Below, in pieces: positions 47,262 through 58,841 of a DNA stretch of 64,000 nt; positions within the stretch are counted from its first letter, which is position 1; each line of letters starts with the position of its first letter. This stretch comes from Bradyrhizobium sp. CCBAU 53340. GTDB taxonomy: Bacteria > Pseudomonadota > Alphaproteobacteria > Rhizobiales > Xanthobacteraceae. The DNA lies in contig NZ_CP030055.1 of the NCBI RefSeq assembly GCF_015291645.1, positions 3,596,001-3,660,000 of the forward strand. Direction: 5' to 3'. Position numbers and translations under genes: made by a program. Under the pieces are notes generated by a model that saw nothing but the letters and a program-made list of their open reading frames with translations, was not told the origin of the DNA and made no database searches.

Positions 47262-48521
47262 ATGCAACTCACCTCCCGCCTTGCGTTGATGAACTGGCTG
47301 GCCGGCCAGGGGCTCACCGGCCTTCCTGAACCCGAGCTCCTGCGCGGTTTCTGCGAGCGCTGCCGCGCCGAGGGGCTGGAACTCTCGCGCGGGCTCGTCG
47401 TCATCGATACGCTGCATCCGATCTACGAGGGTCGCGCTTTCCGCTGGAGCGACACGCCGTCCAACGAGAGCGACGTCCACGAATACGGCTCGACGGCGGA
47501 GGGTGATGCGGCCAAGAACTGGCGCCGCTCGGTGTTCTATCATCTGCTCGAGCATGGTCACGACGAGATGGTAATCGATCTTGCCGACGCGCCCTCGCTT
47601 GATTTTTCGCAGATCGGCGAGCTCGCCGAAAACGGTCACCGCCATTTCCTGGCCTTCGTGCACCGCTTCGGCGAGAGTGGTGCGCTCGGGCAGATGGATT
47701 GCCTCTACTCTTACTGGACGACGCGGCGCGACGATGGCTTTACCGAAGCCGAGCTCGCCGCGCTACGCGATCTCGTGCCGGTGCTGGGGCTTGCGATCAA
47801 ATCGGCGCAGCAGGTCGACATCGTGCGGACTCTGGGGCGGGTCTATCTCGGGCGCGATGCCTCCGAGCAGGTGCTGCGCGGGCGCATCTCGCGCGGTGTC
47901 ACCGAGCGCATCAAGGCCGTGCTCTGGTATTCGGACCTGCGCGGCTCGACCGGAATTAGCGAGAGCATCGGCCCGGACGAGATCATCCCGTTCCTCAATG
48001 ATTATGCCCAGGCCGTGATCGATGCGATCCACGAGGCCGGCGGCGACGTGCTGAAGCTGATCGGCGACGGCGTGCTGGCGATGTTCTGGGGAGAGGACAT
48101 GGCGGACGCGCGGCGGGCCGCGCTGCGGGCCGAGCATCTGTTCCGCCAGAACGTCGCGGCGTTGAACGCACGCCGGGCAGCGGAGGGCCGTCCCATCACG
48201 TCGGCCTATATCGGCCTGCATGTAGGTGAGGTCTTTTACGGCAATATCGGCAGCGAGGATCGGCTCGATTTCACCGTGGTGGGGCCGACCGTGAACGAGG
48301 TCAGCCGGATCGCTTCGATGAGTCGTTCGGTCGATCGCGAACTGCTGGCGTCAGCTGAGTTCTACAAGGGCCTCGATGCCGCCGGCCGCCGCTACCTCGT
48401 CTCCACCGGCCGTTACGCGCTGCGCGGCATCGGCCGCGCGCAGGATCTCTATACACTCGACCCTGAAGTCGACGCGAGCGAGCCGGTAACGGGGAGCTAC
48501 GAGCGCTATCTGGCCAACTAG
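47262..48521 (+). CDS. Class III adenylate/guanylate cyclase
   Basis: 419 residues. The first 200 residues form a sensor-like domain of a type frequent in rhizobial cyclases (NWLAGQGLTGLPEPELLRGFCERCRAEGLE, with WRRSVFYHLLE). The catalytic domain begins AVLWYSDLRGSTGISE with the first metal aspartate, continues GGDVLKLIGDGVLAMF with the second, and has FTVVGPTVNEVSRI. The residues look competent for cAMP or cGMP synthesis. Rhizobia carry many such cyclases, mostly of unknown input. The last four bases overlap the convergent MFS gene. Confidence 0.9.
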   Translation: MQLTSRLALMNWLAGQGLTGLPEPELLRGFCERCRAEGLELSRGLVVIDTLHPIYEGRAFRWSDTPSNESDVHEYGSTAEGDAAKNWRRSVFYHLLEHGHDEMVIDLADAPSLDFSQIGELAENGHRHFLAFVHRFGESGALGQMDCLYSYWTTRRDDGFTEAELAALRDLVPVLGLAIKSAQQVDIVRTLGRVYLGRDASEQVLRGRISRGVTERIKAVLWYSDLRGSTGISESIGPDEIIPFLNDYAQAVIDAIHEAGGDVLKLIGDGVLAMFWGEDMADARRAALRAEHLFRQNVAALNARRAAEGRPITSAYIGLHVGEVFYGNIGSEDRLDFTVVGPTVNEVSRIASMSRSVDRELLASAEFYKGLDAAGRRYLVSTGRYALRGIGRAQDLYTLDPEVDASEPVTGSYERYLAN

Positions 48522-49762
48522 CACTGCGCCGCGGCTTCGTCCCCGACCATGTCAGGTTGTTGGTCGAGGGCCACCGCGGGCGACATCCAGATCACCAGCG
48601 CCTGCACGCCGAACACGGCGGCCGCGAGATAGAGGCATGCTTCGGCACCGTAGAATCCGCCGACAATGGCGCCGAGCGCCGAGCCGACCGGGCGGGCGCC
48701 GTAGCTCATGATGTTGATGGCGGAGACGCGACCGAGCAGGCGCGGCGGCGTCACCGACTGGCGCAGCGTCGTGGTCGAGATCACCCAGAGGATCGGCCCG
48801 ACGCCGAGCAGGAAGAAGCTCAAGCCCGCAAGCCAGGGCGAGGGCACCAGAACCGTCAGCGCCATCACTGCAGCGGCGACGAAGCCGGTAACCGGACCGA
48901 GGCCGACCACGGTGCCGAAGGCGATGCGCTTCATCACGCGCGTGGCGAACAGCGCGCCGATCACCATGCCGACGCCGTACATCGTCAGCACGGTGCCGAC
49001 ACCGGCGGCGGTCAGGCCGAGATGACGCACCGCGTAGGGCACGAACACCGCGATCTGCAGGAACCAACCGGTGTTGAAGATGAACTGGGTGATAAACACC
49101 GGCCGCAGCAGCGGATGATGGAAGACGAAACCGGCGCCCTCGCGAATGTCTTGGAACGGATGGCGTCGCGGGGTAGGCGCACGCACGGGCTCGTAGAGGC
49201 CGGAGAGCAGCACCACGGCGATCGCCGAGAGCGCCGCGGCAAAGCCGAAGGCCGGGCTCGCGCCCCACCATCCCACCAGTGCGCCGCCGAGCGCAGGACC
49301 GCTTGCAAAGGCGATGGTGCGCGCAAGCTCGATGCGGGCATTCGCAGCCGGCAGCAGCTCCGCGCTCACCAGCGAGGGCACCAGCGCCGGTGCGGCGACG
49401 CTGTAGACCACGGTGCCGCAGACGGCGGCAAAGCCGAGCAGCGCCAGCAGCGGCAGATTGAGTGCGCCGAACGCGAGCAGCAGTACGATTGCTGCCAGCG
49501 CCCCAGCGCGTAGCGCCTCGGCACCTGCCATCAGCAAGCGGCGGGAGATGCGGTCAGCGAGCAGGCCGGCGGGAATCGCGAACAGCACGAAGGGCAGGGT
49601 GAGGGCGGTCTGGAGCAGGCCGGTCTGGCCCTCGGCGACGCCCAGCGTCAACACGGCGACGATGGGGGCCGCGGCCAGCGCGATCTGCTCGGCCGACTGG
49701 GCTGCAAGATTGGACCAGGCGAGCCGGTTGAAAGTGTCGGGGAGGCGAGGGGCATTTGACAT
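48518..49762 (-). CDS. MFS transporter (enterobactin exporter-like)
   Basis: 414 residues with twelve membrane segments. [27 protein letters not shown] is the loop-2 motif region; the [19 protein letters not shown] segment is typical of the MFS_3/EntS-like exporters. Substrate unknown. Divergent from mntH, with 170 bases between the starts that include the mntH operator. Confidence 0.87.
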   Translation of the reverse strand: MSNAPRLPDTFNRLAWSNLAAQSAEQIALAAAPIVAVLTLGVAEGQTGLLQTALTLPFVLFAIPAGLLADRISRRLLMAGAEALRAGALAAIVLLLAFGALNLPLLALLGFAAVCGTVVYSVAAPALVPSLVSAELLPAANARIELARTIAFASGPALGGALVGWWGASPAFGFAAALSAIAVVLLSGLYEPVRAPTPRRHPFQDIREGAGFVFHHPLLRPVFITQFIFNTGWFLQIAVFVPYAVRHLGLTAAGVGTVLTMYGVGMVIGALFATRVMKRIAFGTVVGLGPVTGFVAAAVMALTVLVPSPWLAGLSFFLLGVGPILWVISTTTLRQSVTPPRLLGRVSAINIMSYGARPVGSALGAIVGGFYGAEACLYLAAAVFGVQALVIWMSPAVALDQQPDMVGDEAAAQC

Positions 49763-49888
49763 GGCGCATTTCCTGCAAAGTCGGATTGGCGCCAGTATCT
49801 ACTTCCGGGAGCGATCAAACCCACCCGCTTCCCGACAGGGTTGGGCACAGGGGGGCTGGCCGCGGGAACCGATGCGGCCAGATGCAGT

Positions 49889-49903
49889 TGCAAATGAGTT
49901 GCA
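49889..49903 (+). promoter_or_regulatory. Putative Mur (Fur-family) operator upstream of mntH
   Basis: TGCAAATGAGTTGCA is a palindrome of TGCAA and TTGCA arms around five bases, 29 bases before the mntH ATG; a further GCAGTTGC half-site adjoins it. In Bradyrhizobium japonicum mntH is repressed by manganese-bound Mur, so an operator of this kind is expected here. Confidence 0.55.
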
Positions 49904-49932
49904 ATAAGGATCGACTCCGGTATTGTCGCCCC

Positions 49933-51300
49933 ATGGATGCCCGATCGCCCGATCTGACCCAGGACCTGACAGAAGCCTCGGCCGCTGGTTGGCGCGATGA
50001 TGCGCCCGCGACCAAGAGCCTGCCGGAGGTGAACGCCACGGTGACCATCCCGACGGCGGGAGCGTGGTGGCGGCGGCTGCTCGCCTTCGTGGGCCCGGGC
50101 TACATGGTCTCGGTCGGTTACATGGATCCCGGCAATTGGGCGACGGACCTCGCCGGCGGGTCGAAGTTCGGCTACACGCTGCTCTCGGTCATCCTGCTCT
50201 CGAACCTGATGGCGATCCTGCTGCAGTCGCTGGCGGCGCGGCTCGGCATCGTCACCGACCGCGACCTCGCGCAGGCCTGCCGCGCGACCTATTCGCCGGC
50301 GGTGAACTTCCTGCTCTGGCTCGCCTGCGAAGCGGCAATCATCGCCTGCGATCTCGCCGAGGTCATCGGCACTGCGATCGCGCTGAAACTTCTGTTCGGC
50401 ATTCCGCTGATCGGCGGCGCGCTGATCGCCGCGCTCGATGCCTTCCTGCTGCTGCTCCTGATGAACCGCGGCTTCCGCTTCCTCGAGGCCTTCGTCATGG
50501 CGCTGCTCGCCGTGATCGCGGTCTGCTTCGCAATCCAGATCGTTGCTGCTGCGCCGCCGGTCGCGGAGGTGTTGCGCGGCTTTGCGCCGAAGAGCGAGAT
50601 CTTCACCAATTCCGAGATGCTCTACATCGCGATCGGCATCATCGGTGCGACCGTTATGCCGCATAATCTCTATCTGCATTCCTCGATCGTGCAGACGCGC
50701 GCCTATGCGCGCAACCACGAGGGCCGCCGCGAAGCGATCAAATGGGCGACGACGGATTCCACGATCGCGCTGATGCTTGCGCTGTTCGTCAACGCCGCGA
50801 TCCTCGTCGTCGCGGCAGCGACCTTCCACACCAGAGGTCATTCCGACGTCGCCGAGATCGGCCAGGCCTTCGAGCTGCTGTCGCCGCTGCTCGGCCTCGG
50901 CATCGCCTCGACGCTGTTCGCGGTGGCGCTGCTCGCCTCAGGCCTGAACTCGACGGTAACGGCAACGCTGGCCGGTCAGATCGTGATGGAGGGGTTCCTC
51001 GACTTGCGCCTGCCGAGCTGGGCGCGCCGCCTCTTGACGCGCGGCATTGCGATCGTTCCGGTGATCGTCGTCACCGCGATCTATGGCGAGCGCGGCACGG
51101 CCGATCTCTTGGTGTTCAGCCAGGTCGTGCTGTCGATGCAGTTGCCCTTCGCCGTCATCCCGCTGGTCCGCTTCGTCTCCGACCGCCGCAAGATGGGGCA
51201 GTTCGCGATTGCGCCGTACGTTGCTGCGGTCGCGTGGATCGTCGCGGGCGTGATCGTGATTTTGAATTTGAAGCTGCTGGCCGATACGCTGTTCGGGTGA
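49933..51300 (+). CDS. mntH: Nramp-family manganese transporter
   Basis: 455 residues, eleven predicted membrane helices after a 50-residue hydrophilic N-terminus. The metal-site motifs are present: [12 protein letters not shown] in helix 1 and [15 protein letters not shown] in helix 6. It imports Mn2+ with protons. ATG 49933 is chosen over a long upstream frame that would read through the operator. In Bradyrhizobium, MntH is described as the main manganese transporter. Confidence 0.93.
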   Translation: MDARSPDLTQDLTEASAAGWRDDAPATKSLPEVNATVTIPTAGAWWRRLLAFVGPGYMVSVGYMDPGNWATDLAGGSKFGYTLLSVILLSNLMAILLQSLAARLGIVTDRDLAQACRATYSPAVNFLLWLACEAAIIACDLAEVIGTAIALKLLFGIPLIGGALIAALDAFLLLLLMNRGFRFLEAFVMALLAVIAVCFAIQIVAAAPPVAEVLRGFAPKSEIFTNSEMLYIAIGIIGATVMPHNLYLHSSIVQTRAYARNHEGRREAIKWATTDSTIALMLALFVNAAILVVAAATFHTRGHSDVAEIGQAFELLSPLLGLGIASTLFAVALLASGLNSTVTATLAGQIVMEGFLDLRLPSWARRLLTRGIAIVPVIVVTAIYGERGTADLLVFSQVVLSMQLPFAVIPLVRFVSDRRKMGQFAIAPYVAAVAWIVAGVIVILNLKLLADTLFG

Positions 51301-51318
51301 TGTTGCCACCACGTAGCT

Positions 51319-51441
51319 ATCATCGCCCGGTTCAACCGGGCGATCCATTATTCCAGAAACGGTTCTGATTAAGCCGAGAGGCCGCGGCGTACTGGATGCC
51401 CCGCCCCCCGTGCGCAATTGCGCAGCTAGGCGGGGCATGAC
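51319..51441. repeat. Two-hairpin palindromic repeat, copy 3
   Basis: Starts ATCATCGCCCGG with hairpin partner CCGGGCGATCC; after a variable centre it continues CGCGGCGTACTGGATGCC, then a long hairpin closing GGCGGGGCATGAC. It fills the space between the ends of the convergent mntH and bpt genes and could terminate both. Confidence 0.75.
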
Positions 51442-51447
51442 AGAAGG

Positions 51448-52224
51448 CTAATCCTGCGGCTCAGACGTTGCATCGCCTTGCGCGTCGATCCGCAGCCAGC
51501 CCGAGGGCGCGAGGCGCTGCTGCGGCAGGAAGCGGGCCTTGTAGTCCATCTTCTTCGAGCCCTCGATCCAGTAGCCGAGATAGACGTAAGGCAGGCCCTG
51601 GCGCCGTGCACGGGCGATGTGATCCAGGATCATGAAGGTGCCCATCGAGCGGCTGACCTGGTTGGGATCGAAGAACGAATAGACCATCGACAGGCCGTCG
51701 CTGAGCACGTCGGTCAGCGCGACCGCGATCAGCTCCTCGCCGCGGCCGGTGAGGCCGCTATCGGGACCACGCTTGCGATACTCGATGATGCGGGTCTCGA
51801 CATGGCTGTCCTCGACCATCATGGCGTAGTCGAGCACCGTCATGTCCGCCATCCCGCCATGGCGGTGGCGGGCGTCCAGATAGGCACGAAACACCGAATA
51901 TTGCTCGGAGGTCGGCACGGCGCTGCGTTGCTCGCCGACGATGTCGGCGTTGCGCGCCATCACCTTGCGGAAGTTGCGGGACGGGCGGAACTCGTTGGCG
52001 ACGACCCGGACCGAGACACAGGCGCGACACTGATCGCAAGCCGGACGGTAGGCGATCGACTGGCTGCGGCGGAACCCGCCATGGGTCAGGAGATCGTTGA
52101 GATCGCCGGCGCGGTCACCCACGAGGTGCGTGAACACCTTGCGCTCATGCCGGCCCGGCAGATACGGGCAAGGGGACGGCGCCGTGAGGTAAAATTGGGG
52201 GGTGTCGCGCGAGTGCTGGGTCAA
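51448..52224 (-). CDS. bpt: Aspartate/glutamate leucyltransferase
   Basis: 258 residues from a TTG start. [33 protein letters not shown] with the CxxC pair and the GCN5-like fold ending [15 protein letters not shown] identify the bacterial N-end rule transferase, which attaches leucine to proteins with N-terminal Asp or Glu and so directs them to ClpS-ClpAP. No ATG start lies near the family N-terminus ([10 protein letters not shown]), so TTG is accepted. Confidence 0.92.
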   Translation of the reverse strand: MTQHSRDTPQFYLTAPSPCPYLPGRHERKVFTHLVGDRAGDLNDLLTHGGFRRSQSIAYRPACDQCRACVSVRVVANEFRPSRNFRKVMARNADIVGEQRSAVPTSEQYSVFRAYLDARHRHGGMADMTVLDYAMMVEDSHVETRIIEYRKRGPDSGLTGRGEELIAVALTDVLSDGLSMVYSFFDPNQVSRSMGTFMILDHIARARRQGLPYVYLGYWIEGSKKMDYKARFLPQQRLAPSGWLRIDAQGDATSEPQD

Positions 52225-52354
52225 GGGACGTCGTGGGCCTCCGAAGTGGGTATCAGCATCGCGCTACGAAGGCCCCGGGTCAATCGGTCTGCTCGGCAGG
52301 TTTGGTCGGTCAGCTTAGCCGCTCCGGGTTAGTAGGTTCTTGATCGCCAGATTC

Positions 52355-52903
52355 TCAATAGGTCCTTGCCGTCTGAGGCACGGGTGCGCGAACGGAATTG
52401 TTGATCACGACCGTTCCCAGCACGAAATCGTGCAGCAGCCGACGGCGGCCATTGAACAGGCCGACCAGCACTACGAATGGCGACAGGAACGAGACCGTCA
52501 CCCAGAACAGCACGGCATGGGTGGCGCCGAGGACAAAGTAGCCGGGCGCGCCGTACCAGGTGCGCAACTCCAGGTCCATGATCCGCATCCCGACCGTCGC
52601 CGAGGAGGGGCCGCCGATGCAGGCGCCGTAATAGACGATGGCCCAGATCACGGAGGCAGGCCAGGCCAGCCAGAACAGCGCCCAGCCGATGCCGAGCGTC
52701 ACCGCGCCGAACAGGGCGATGAAGATGTAGCCGAGGATGACCGGAACGGAGATCACGACCATGTCGATCAGGAACGCGAATGCGCGCCGGGTCGAGACGC
52801 CGCGGAACAATTCCGGATGCAAATAGGGATCATAGGCATGCGGCTGCACGCCGCCGCCATTGCGCCAGACGCCGCTGTCATTTGGCGAACCCGAGTAGGA
52901 CAT
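52355..52903 (-). CDS. RDD-family membrane protein
   Basis: 182 residues. A 35-residue hydrophilic N-terminus rich in Gly, Asn and Pro precedes the RDD-like domain (RGVSTRRAFAFLIDMVV, with SATVGMRIMDLEL and RRRLLHDFVLGTVVI), about four membrane helices. RDD proteins are mostly uncharacterised; some are Na+/H+ antiporters. The start at 52903 was chosen within a much longer open frame because it begins the homologous region. Confidence 0.82.
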   Translation of the reverse strand: MSYSGSPNDSGVWRNGGGVQPHAYDPYLHPELFRGVSTRRAFAFLIDMVVISVPVILGYIFIALFGAVTLGIGWALFWLAWPASVIWAIVYYGACIGGPSSATVGMRIMDLELRTWYGAPGYFVLGATHAVLFWVTVSFLSPFVVLVGLFNGRRRLLHDFVLGTVVINNSVRAPVPQTARTY

Positions 52904-53071
52904 GAGCTTCCCTTCCGCTTTCGGATCTCTCACCCGGCAGCACATGGGAACCACCCGGCCACACGCCAAGGCTGTCGGGCGGTCGATCCTGCAAAATATT
53001 CCGGCGATTCGACGGCCGGCGATGCTTGCGCGGTCCATCATTTGCACCATGCTGCAGGGGGGGAGGGCACA

Positions 53072-53734
53072 ATGCCGGCCCCGGACAGGACGATTTTCAT
53101 GGGTGGTCAGGTCGAGCTGCATTGCCGCTGCGGCGCCGTCCGCGCCGTGGTCACGCGGGTGTCGCCACGGACGGTCAATCGCGTGGTCTGCTACTGCGAC
53201 GACTGCCAGGCTTTCGCGCATCAGCTCGGCCGCGCCGATCTGCTGAATGCGGGCGGCGGCAGCGACATTGTCCAGGTCGCGCCGTCGACGCTCTGCTTTG
53301 TAGAGGGACAGAACCGGATCGCGGGGGTGCGACTGAGCCCGAAAGGCCTCTACCGGTGGTATGCAAGCTGCTGCAACACGCCGGTCGGCAACACGGTCTC
53401 GCCGACCGTTCCCTTTGTCGGCATCATCGCGCAGGCGTTCGACGGCGGCACGCCGGCCGTTGACGATGTCGCCGGCGCGCCAATCGGCGCCATTCTCGGC
53501 AAGTATGCGGTGGGCGAGCCGCCGGCGGGCTCGACGGGACTTAACCTTTCTCTTCTCCTGCGCGTTATCGGCAAGGTGCTGGCGTGGAAGGTGCGCGGGA
53601 AGACGTGGCCGCATCCATTCTTCAAGCGGGAGACGCACGAGCCGATCTTTGCAGTCACGGTGTTATCGCGCGAGCAACGCGACGCGCTCCGTCCGTTGTG
53701 TGGGCCTCGGCCTGCGGCGCAAGCGGCGGATTGA
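53072..53734 (+). CDS. DUF6151 (GFA-like zinc) family protein
   Basis: 220 residues. Cysteine clusters HCRCGAVR, CYCDDCQAF and YASCCNTPVGNT follow the layout of the glutathione-dependent formaldehyde-activating (GFA) zinc fold; the C-terminal part (WKVRGKTWPHPFFKRET) matches DUF6151 proteins. Activity unknown; zinc binding is likely. GGGGGGGAGGG lies just before the ATG at 53072; a second ATG at 53099 is possible. Confidence 0.8.
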   Translation: MPAPDRTIFMGGQVELHCRCGAVRAVVTRVSPRTVNRVVCYCDDCQAFAHQLGRADLLNAGGGSDIVQVAPSTLCFVEGQNRIAGVRLSPKGLYRWYASCCNTPVGNTVSPTVPFVGIIAQAFDGGTPAVDDVAGAPIGAILGKYAVGEPPAGSTGLNLSLLLRVIGKVLAWKVRGKTWPHPFFKRETHEPIFAVTVLSREQRDALRPLCGPRPAAQAAD

Positions 53735-53788
53735 GTGACGTAAGGGGGCCGCGCCGTGCCCAAAATCGTTCAGCGCTCGTTGGCTGGG

Positions 53789-53819
53789 ATTGGTGGGCAC
53801 GCTTGCGCTTTGCCCACCC
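53789..53819. repeat. Half copy of the GTAGGGTGGGC repeat, after hemB
   Basis: TTGGTGGGCACGC...GCTTTGCCCACCC is nearly identical to the right arm of the element at 37536. It lies just downstream of the minus-strand hemB stop and before it the convergent DUF6151 gene ends, so it could act as a terminator for either. Confidence 0.7.
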
Positions 53820-53828
53820 GAGGGCAAC

Positions 53829-55523
<1,695 letters not shown>

Positions 55524-55611
55524 CTATTTCTCGTGCCCCGGACGCACTTGCGGCGTGATGCGTTGCAGAGCCGTGGCCCATCTTTGCACGATCTCGTCTG
55601 TGGCTTTCTGG

Positions 55612-55652
55612 GTCCCGGATCGGCGCTCCGCTTCGCTGCGCTTGTCCGGGAC
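55612..55652. repeat. Palindromic repeat, GTCCCGGA type
   Basis: GTCCCGGA (55612-55619) and TCCGGGAC (55645-55652) flank an inner GGCGCTCCGCTTCGCTGCGC stem-loop. The form resembles a hairpin repeat common between genes in Bradyrhizobium. Confidence 0.6.
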
Positions 55653-55984
55653 ACGAGAGTGCGTTCGTGGTGACTTGGTTGACCACTGGTTGCCTCAAAT
55701 TCGAGGTAAGTTTTCGTTGACTTAGCGGTTTCAGCCACAGCTCTTACGCGTGCGTTTCGAAACGGGGCGGGGCTGTTCTGGAATGTGACAGGAGGGCCGG
55801 ACGGAGGGTGAACAGGACCTTGCGACGGTCAACAGACGGTTGCGAAAAGTGCTTGTGGCACAAGCTTAATCCGCAATTCACTGTCTTAAATTCATGATCT
55901 CTTTATTCTCTTATTTAAGCCGATCTTCAAACGCCTCCCCTTAAGTTGCACCTATCAGACGGGACACAAGTTTCGTCGAATAAG

Positions 55985-56001
55985 TGTCGATAAAAACGAC
56001 A
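55985..56001 (+). promoter_or_regulatory. Possible operator before the ldtR-like gene
   Basis: TGTCG and CGACA form a perfect inverted pair around ATAAAAA, 15 bases before the ATG, overlapping the likely transcript start. MarR regulators often autoregulate through such palindromes. Confidence 0.35.
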
Positions 56002-56015
56002 ACAGGGGAAGTGTC

Positions 56016-56534
56016 ATGATGAAAGCCGTCGCAACTGCGGCAGATACCGCAGAGCGCGTTTCCGGCCCGCAGGGTTCGGTGCAGTCGCTCTATCTGGAAG
56101 CTTTGACTCTGGTGGAGCGGCTGCATCGCCGGCTCCTCGACGTGATCAAGGACGAGTTCGATCGTCGTGGCCGCGCCGACATCAATTCCGTGCAGGCACT
56201 CCTGCTCTACAACATCGGCGACAAGGAGCTGACCGCGGGCGAGCTGCGCACGCGCGGTTACTATCTCGGCTCCAACGTCTCCTACAATCTGAAGAAGCTC
56301 GTCGAGCTCGGCTTCCTCGACCATCAGCGCTCGCGCGTTGATCGCCGCTCGGTGCGCATCCGCCTGACGCCGCAGGGCCAGGAAGTCCGCCGTATCGTCG
56401 ACTCGCTCTACCAGAAGCACGTCAAGACCGTGGAGCAGGTCGGTGGCATCTCCGGCGAGGAGTTCTCGACCCTCAACAAGTCGCTGCACCGTCTCGAACG
56501 GTTCTGGACCGACCAGATCCTGTATCGGCTCTGA
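56016..56534 (+). CDS. ldtR: MarR-family regulator, LdtR-like
   Basis: 172 residues. A winged helix of MarR type is visible (INSVQALLLYNIGDKELTAGELRTRGYYLGSN, then VSYNLKKLVELGFLDHQRS and VDRRSVRIRLTPQG). The sequence fits LdtR of Rhizobiales, which in Liberibacter and Sinorhizobium controls an L,D-transpeptidase gene and stress tolerance. No transpeptidase gene is adjacent here. Two ATGs at 56016 and 56019 are both possible; GGGGAAG lies upstream. Confidence 0.85.
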   Translation: MMKAVATAADTAERVSGPQGSVQSLYLEALTLVERLHRRLLDVIKDEFDRRGRADINSVQALLLYNIGDKELTAGELRTRGYYLGSNVSYNLKKLVELGFLDHQRSRVDRRSVRIRLTPQGQEVRRIVDSLYQKHVKTVEQVGGISGEEFSTLNKSLHRLERFWTDQILYRL

Positions 56535-56736
56535 GTTCCAAACGGGATCAAGGACAAGCCGGCCCGCAACAAGACCGGTGTGCCTTTCCTGACGTGCCTG
56601 ACTTCCCCCAGCGCGCCGGCCTGGCTTGTCCCGGACCGGCGCGTTTTGCCGTCTTTTCGCGGTTGCGAAAAAATCTGCCTGACAGGTGGAACCGGGTCCT
56701 CGCGCCGCAGTTGTCTCTCTGGATCGGAGGGACACG

Positions 56737-56973
56737 ATGCTGGTCGAGCGCGGGTTGCAGACTATGAACGTCGAACTCGTGAGCGATGCCTATGCCATCG
56801 CCGCGAATTACCTGCGCCGCTCTGGCGCGATCCCCGACACGCTCGTCACCAATGAACGCCTGCTCGAGATCCTCGTAAAGCTGTTCCAGCACGGCGAATT
56901 CAACAAGATCAGGCTCGCCAACAAGGCGATCGTGCGCTTCGAGGCGCAGGGCGAGGCCAGAGCGGTTGCCTGA
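56737..56973 (+). CDS. Small hypothetical protein
   Basis: 78 residues, mostly helical: VSDAYAIAANYLRRSGAIPDTL, then NERLLEILVKLFQHGEFNKIRLANKAIVRFE. GGAGG at 56726-56730 fixes the start at 56737. Not recognised; clean codon bias supports coding. It precedes another small gene by 37 bases on the same strand. Confidence 0.75.
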   Translation: MLVERGLQTMNVELVSDAYAIAANYLRRSGAIPDTLVTNERLLEILVKLFQHGEFNKIRLANKAIVRFEAQGEARAVA

Positions 56974-57010
56974 TCAAGACTCCCAAAATTCAAAACAGCC
57001 AGAGGGTGCC

Positions 57011-57232
57011 ATGGAAGCTGCCATCGACCGCATCATGAAGACCTATGACCTGCTCGCCAACCGCACCGCGGCAGCGAGCGAAGAAGCGCGGGAAAAGGTG
57101 ACCAATTACCTCAACACCCTGATGGAAGCCGGCGAAAAGGACACTCACAGGTTGACGGTCTGCGGTCTGACCTATTTGCGCCAGCTCGACGGCAGCGTGG
57201 ACCCCGTGAAGGCCGGGTATACCGGCCTGTAG
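57011..57232 (+). CDS. Small hypothetical protein
   Basis: 73 residues, hydrophilic and helical (EAAIDRIMKTYDLLANRTAAASEEAREKV, then LNTLMEAGEKDTHRLTVCGLTYLRQLDG). AGAGGG lies four bases before the ATG at 57011; the upstream frame to 56966 overlaps the previous gene and is rejected. Function unknown; it may share a transcript with the gene at 56737. Confidence 0.75.
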   Translation: MEAAIDRIMKTYDLLANRTAAASEEAREKVTNYLNTLMEAGEKDTHRLTVCGLTYLRQLDGSVDPVKAGYTGL

Positions 57233-57527
57233 ACCAAGCGGCCCGGGAGGGCTGACGGATCCGGCGAGCTCGATGGTGCCGGGCCCATTTGACCATCGGC
57301 CGGTTCGTTAAGGATGGGGCGGTCGAGTCCGCGCGTCTGCGCCGAAGAGTCCCGTAGGCTTGCGGGGGTAAATCCTCCGATTCCCACCATATCTGGCATA
57401 ATTCCTGTACCCGACCCGCAAATGCTTGGCCGGGACGGGGCGATGTGGTAAGTCGCGCCTGCTTCCGACCGCCACACCAGACCGACCGTAGCCCGCCGCA
57501 GGGCTGCGGCGGTGGAGATATTCGCCG
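57233..57527. other. glyA leader region
   Basis: 295 bases without a gene. No glycine, SAM or other riboswitch core that I can recognise. GGTGGAGATATT precedes the glyA ATG. Confidence 0.4.
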
Positions 57528-58826
57528 ATGACGTCAGCCAAGACCGCCAATGCGCCCGATTCGTTTTTCACCGCCTCGCTCGAGCAGGCCGACCCGGAAA
57601 TCGCCGCCGCCATCAAGGGCGAGCTCAGCCGGCAGCGCCATGAAGTCGAGCTGATCGCCTCCGAGAACATCGTCAGCCGGGCCGTGCTGGAAGCGCAGGG
57701 TTCGGTGATGACCAACAAGTACGCAGAGGGTTATCCGGGCGCGCGCTACTACGGCGGTTGTGAGTGGGTCGACGTCGCCGAGAACCTCGCGATCGATCGC
57801 GCCAAGAAACTGTTCGGCGCTGGCTTCGCCAATGTGCAGCCGAACTCGGGCAGCCAGATGAACCAGGCGGTGTTCCTGGCGCTGCTCCAGCCCGGCGACA
57901 CCTTCATGGGTCTCGACCTCGCGGCTGGCGGCCATCTCACCCACGGCTCGCCCGTCAACATGAGCGGCAAGTGGTTCAAGGCCTCGCACTACACCGTGCG
58001 CCGCGAGGACCAGATCATCGACATGGACGCGGTCCAGAAGCAGGCCGAAGAGGTCAAGCCGAAGCTGATCGTGGCCGGCGGCTCGGCCTATTCGCGTGCA
58101 TGGGATTTCAAGCGCTTCCGCGAGATCGCGGACTCTGTCGGCGCTTATCTGCTGGTCGACATGGCGCATTTCGCGGGCCTCGTGGCCGGCGGCGTGCATG
58201 CCTCGCCCGTGCCTCATGCCCACGTCACCACCACGACGACGCACAAATCGCTGCGCGGTCCGCGCGGCGGCCTGATCCTCAGCAATGACGAGGTGCTCGC
58301 CAAGAAGCTCAACTCGGCGATCTTCCCGGGCCTGCAGGGCGGCCCGCTGATGCACGTGATCGCAGCGAAGGCGGTTGCCTTCGGCGAGGCGCTGCGTCCT
58401 GATTTCAAGGTCTATGCGAAGAACGTCGTCGAGAACGCCAAGGCGCTGGCCGAGGCGATGAAGAGCCACGGCTTCGACATTGTCTCCGGCGGCACCGATA
58501 ACCATCTGATGCTGGTTGACCTTCGGCCGAAGGGCCTGAAGGGCAACGTCTCGGAGAAGGCGCTGGTCCGCGCCGCCATCACCTGCAACAAGAACGGCAT
58601 TCCGTTCGACCCCGAAAAGCCGTTCGTCACCTCGGGCCTGCGTCTCGGTACGCCCGCGGCGACGACCCGTGGCTTCGGTGTCGCCGAATTCCAGCAGGTC
58701 GGCGGCATGATCGCCGAGGTCCTCAACGCGATCGCACAGTCCGACGACGGCAAGGCACCGCTGGTCGAGGCCGCGATCAAGGAGCGGGTCAAGGCGCTCA
58801 CCGACCGGTTCCCGATCTATCAGTAA
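57528..58826 (+). CDS. glyA: Serine hydroxymethyltransferase
   Basis: 432 residues. Interconverts serine and glycine with tetrahydrofolate, the main source of one-carbon units. [17 protein letters not shown], the [15 protein letters not shown] substrate region and the PLP lysine in [14 protein letters not shown] (Lys240) are intact. It starts the run glyA-nrdR-ribD-ribE-ribH-nusB on one strand. Confidence 0.97.
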   Translation: MTSAKTANAPDSFFTASLEQADPEIAAAIKGELSRQRHEVELIASENIVSRAVLEAQGSVMTNKYAEGYPGARYYGGCEWVDVAENLAIDRAKKLFGAGFANVQPNSGSQMNQAVFLALLQPGDTFMGLDLAAGGHLTHGSPVNMSGKWFKASHYTVRREDQIIDMDAVQKQAEEVKPKLIVAGGSAYSRAWDFKRFREIADSVGAYLLVDMAHFAGLVAGGVHASPVPHAHVTTTTTHKSLRGPRGGLILSNDEVLAKKLNSAIFPGLQGGPLMHVIAAKAVAFGEALRPDFKVYAKNVVENAKALAEAMKSHGFDIVSGGTDNHLMLVDLRPKGLKGNVSEKALVRAAITCNKNGIPFDPEKPFVTSGLRLGTPAATTRGFGVAEFQQVGGMIAEVLNAIAQSDDGKAPLVEAAIKERVKALTDRFPIYQ

Positions 58827-58841
58827 GGCTGGGTCCCAAGG

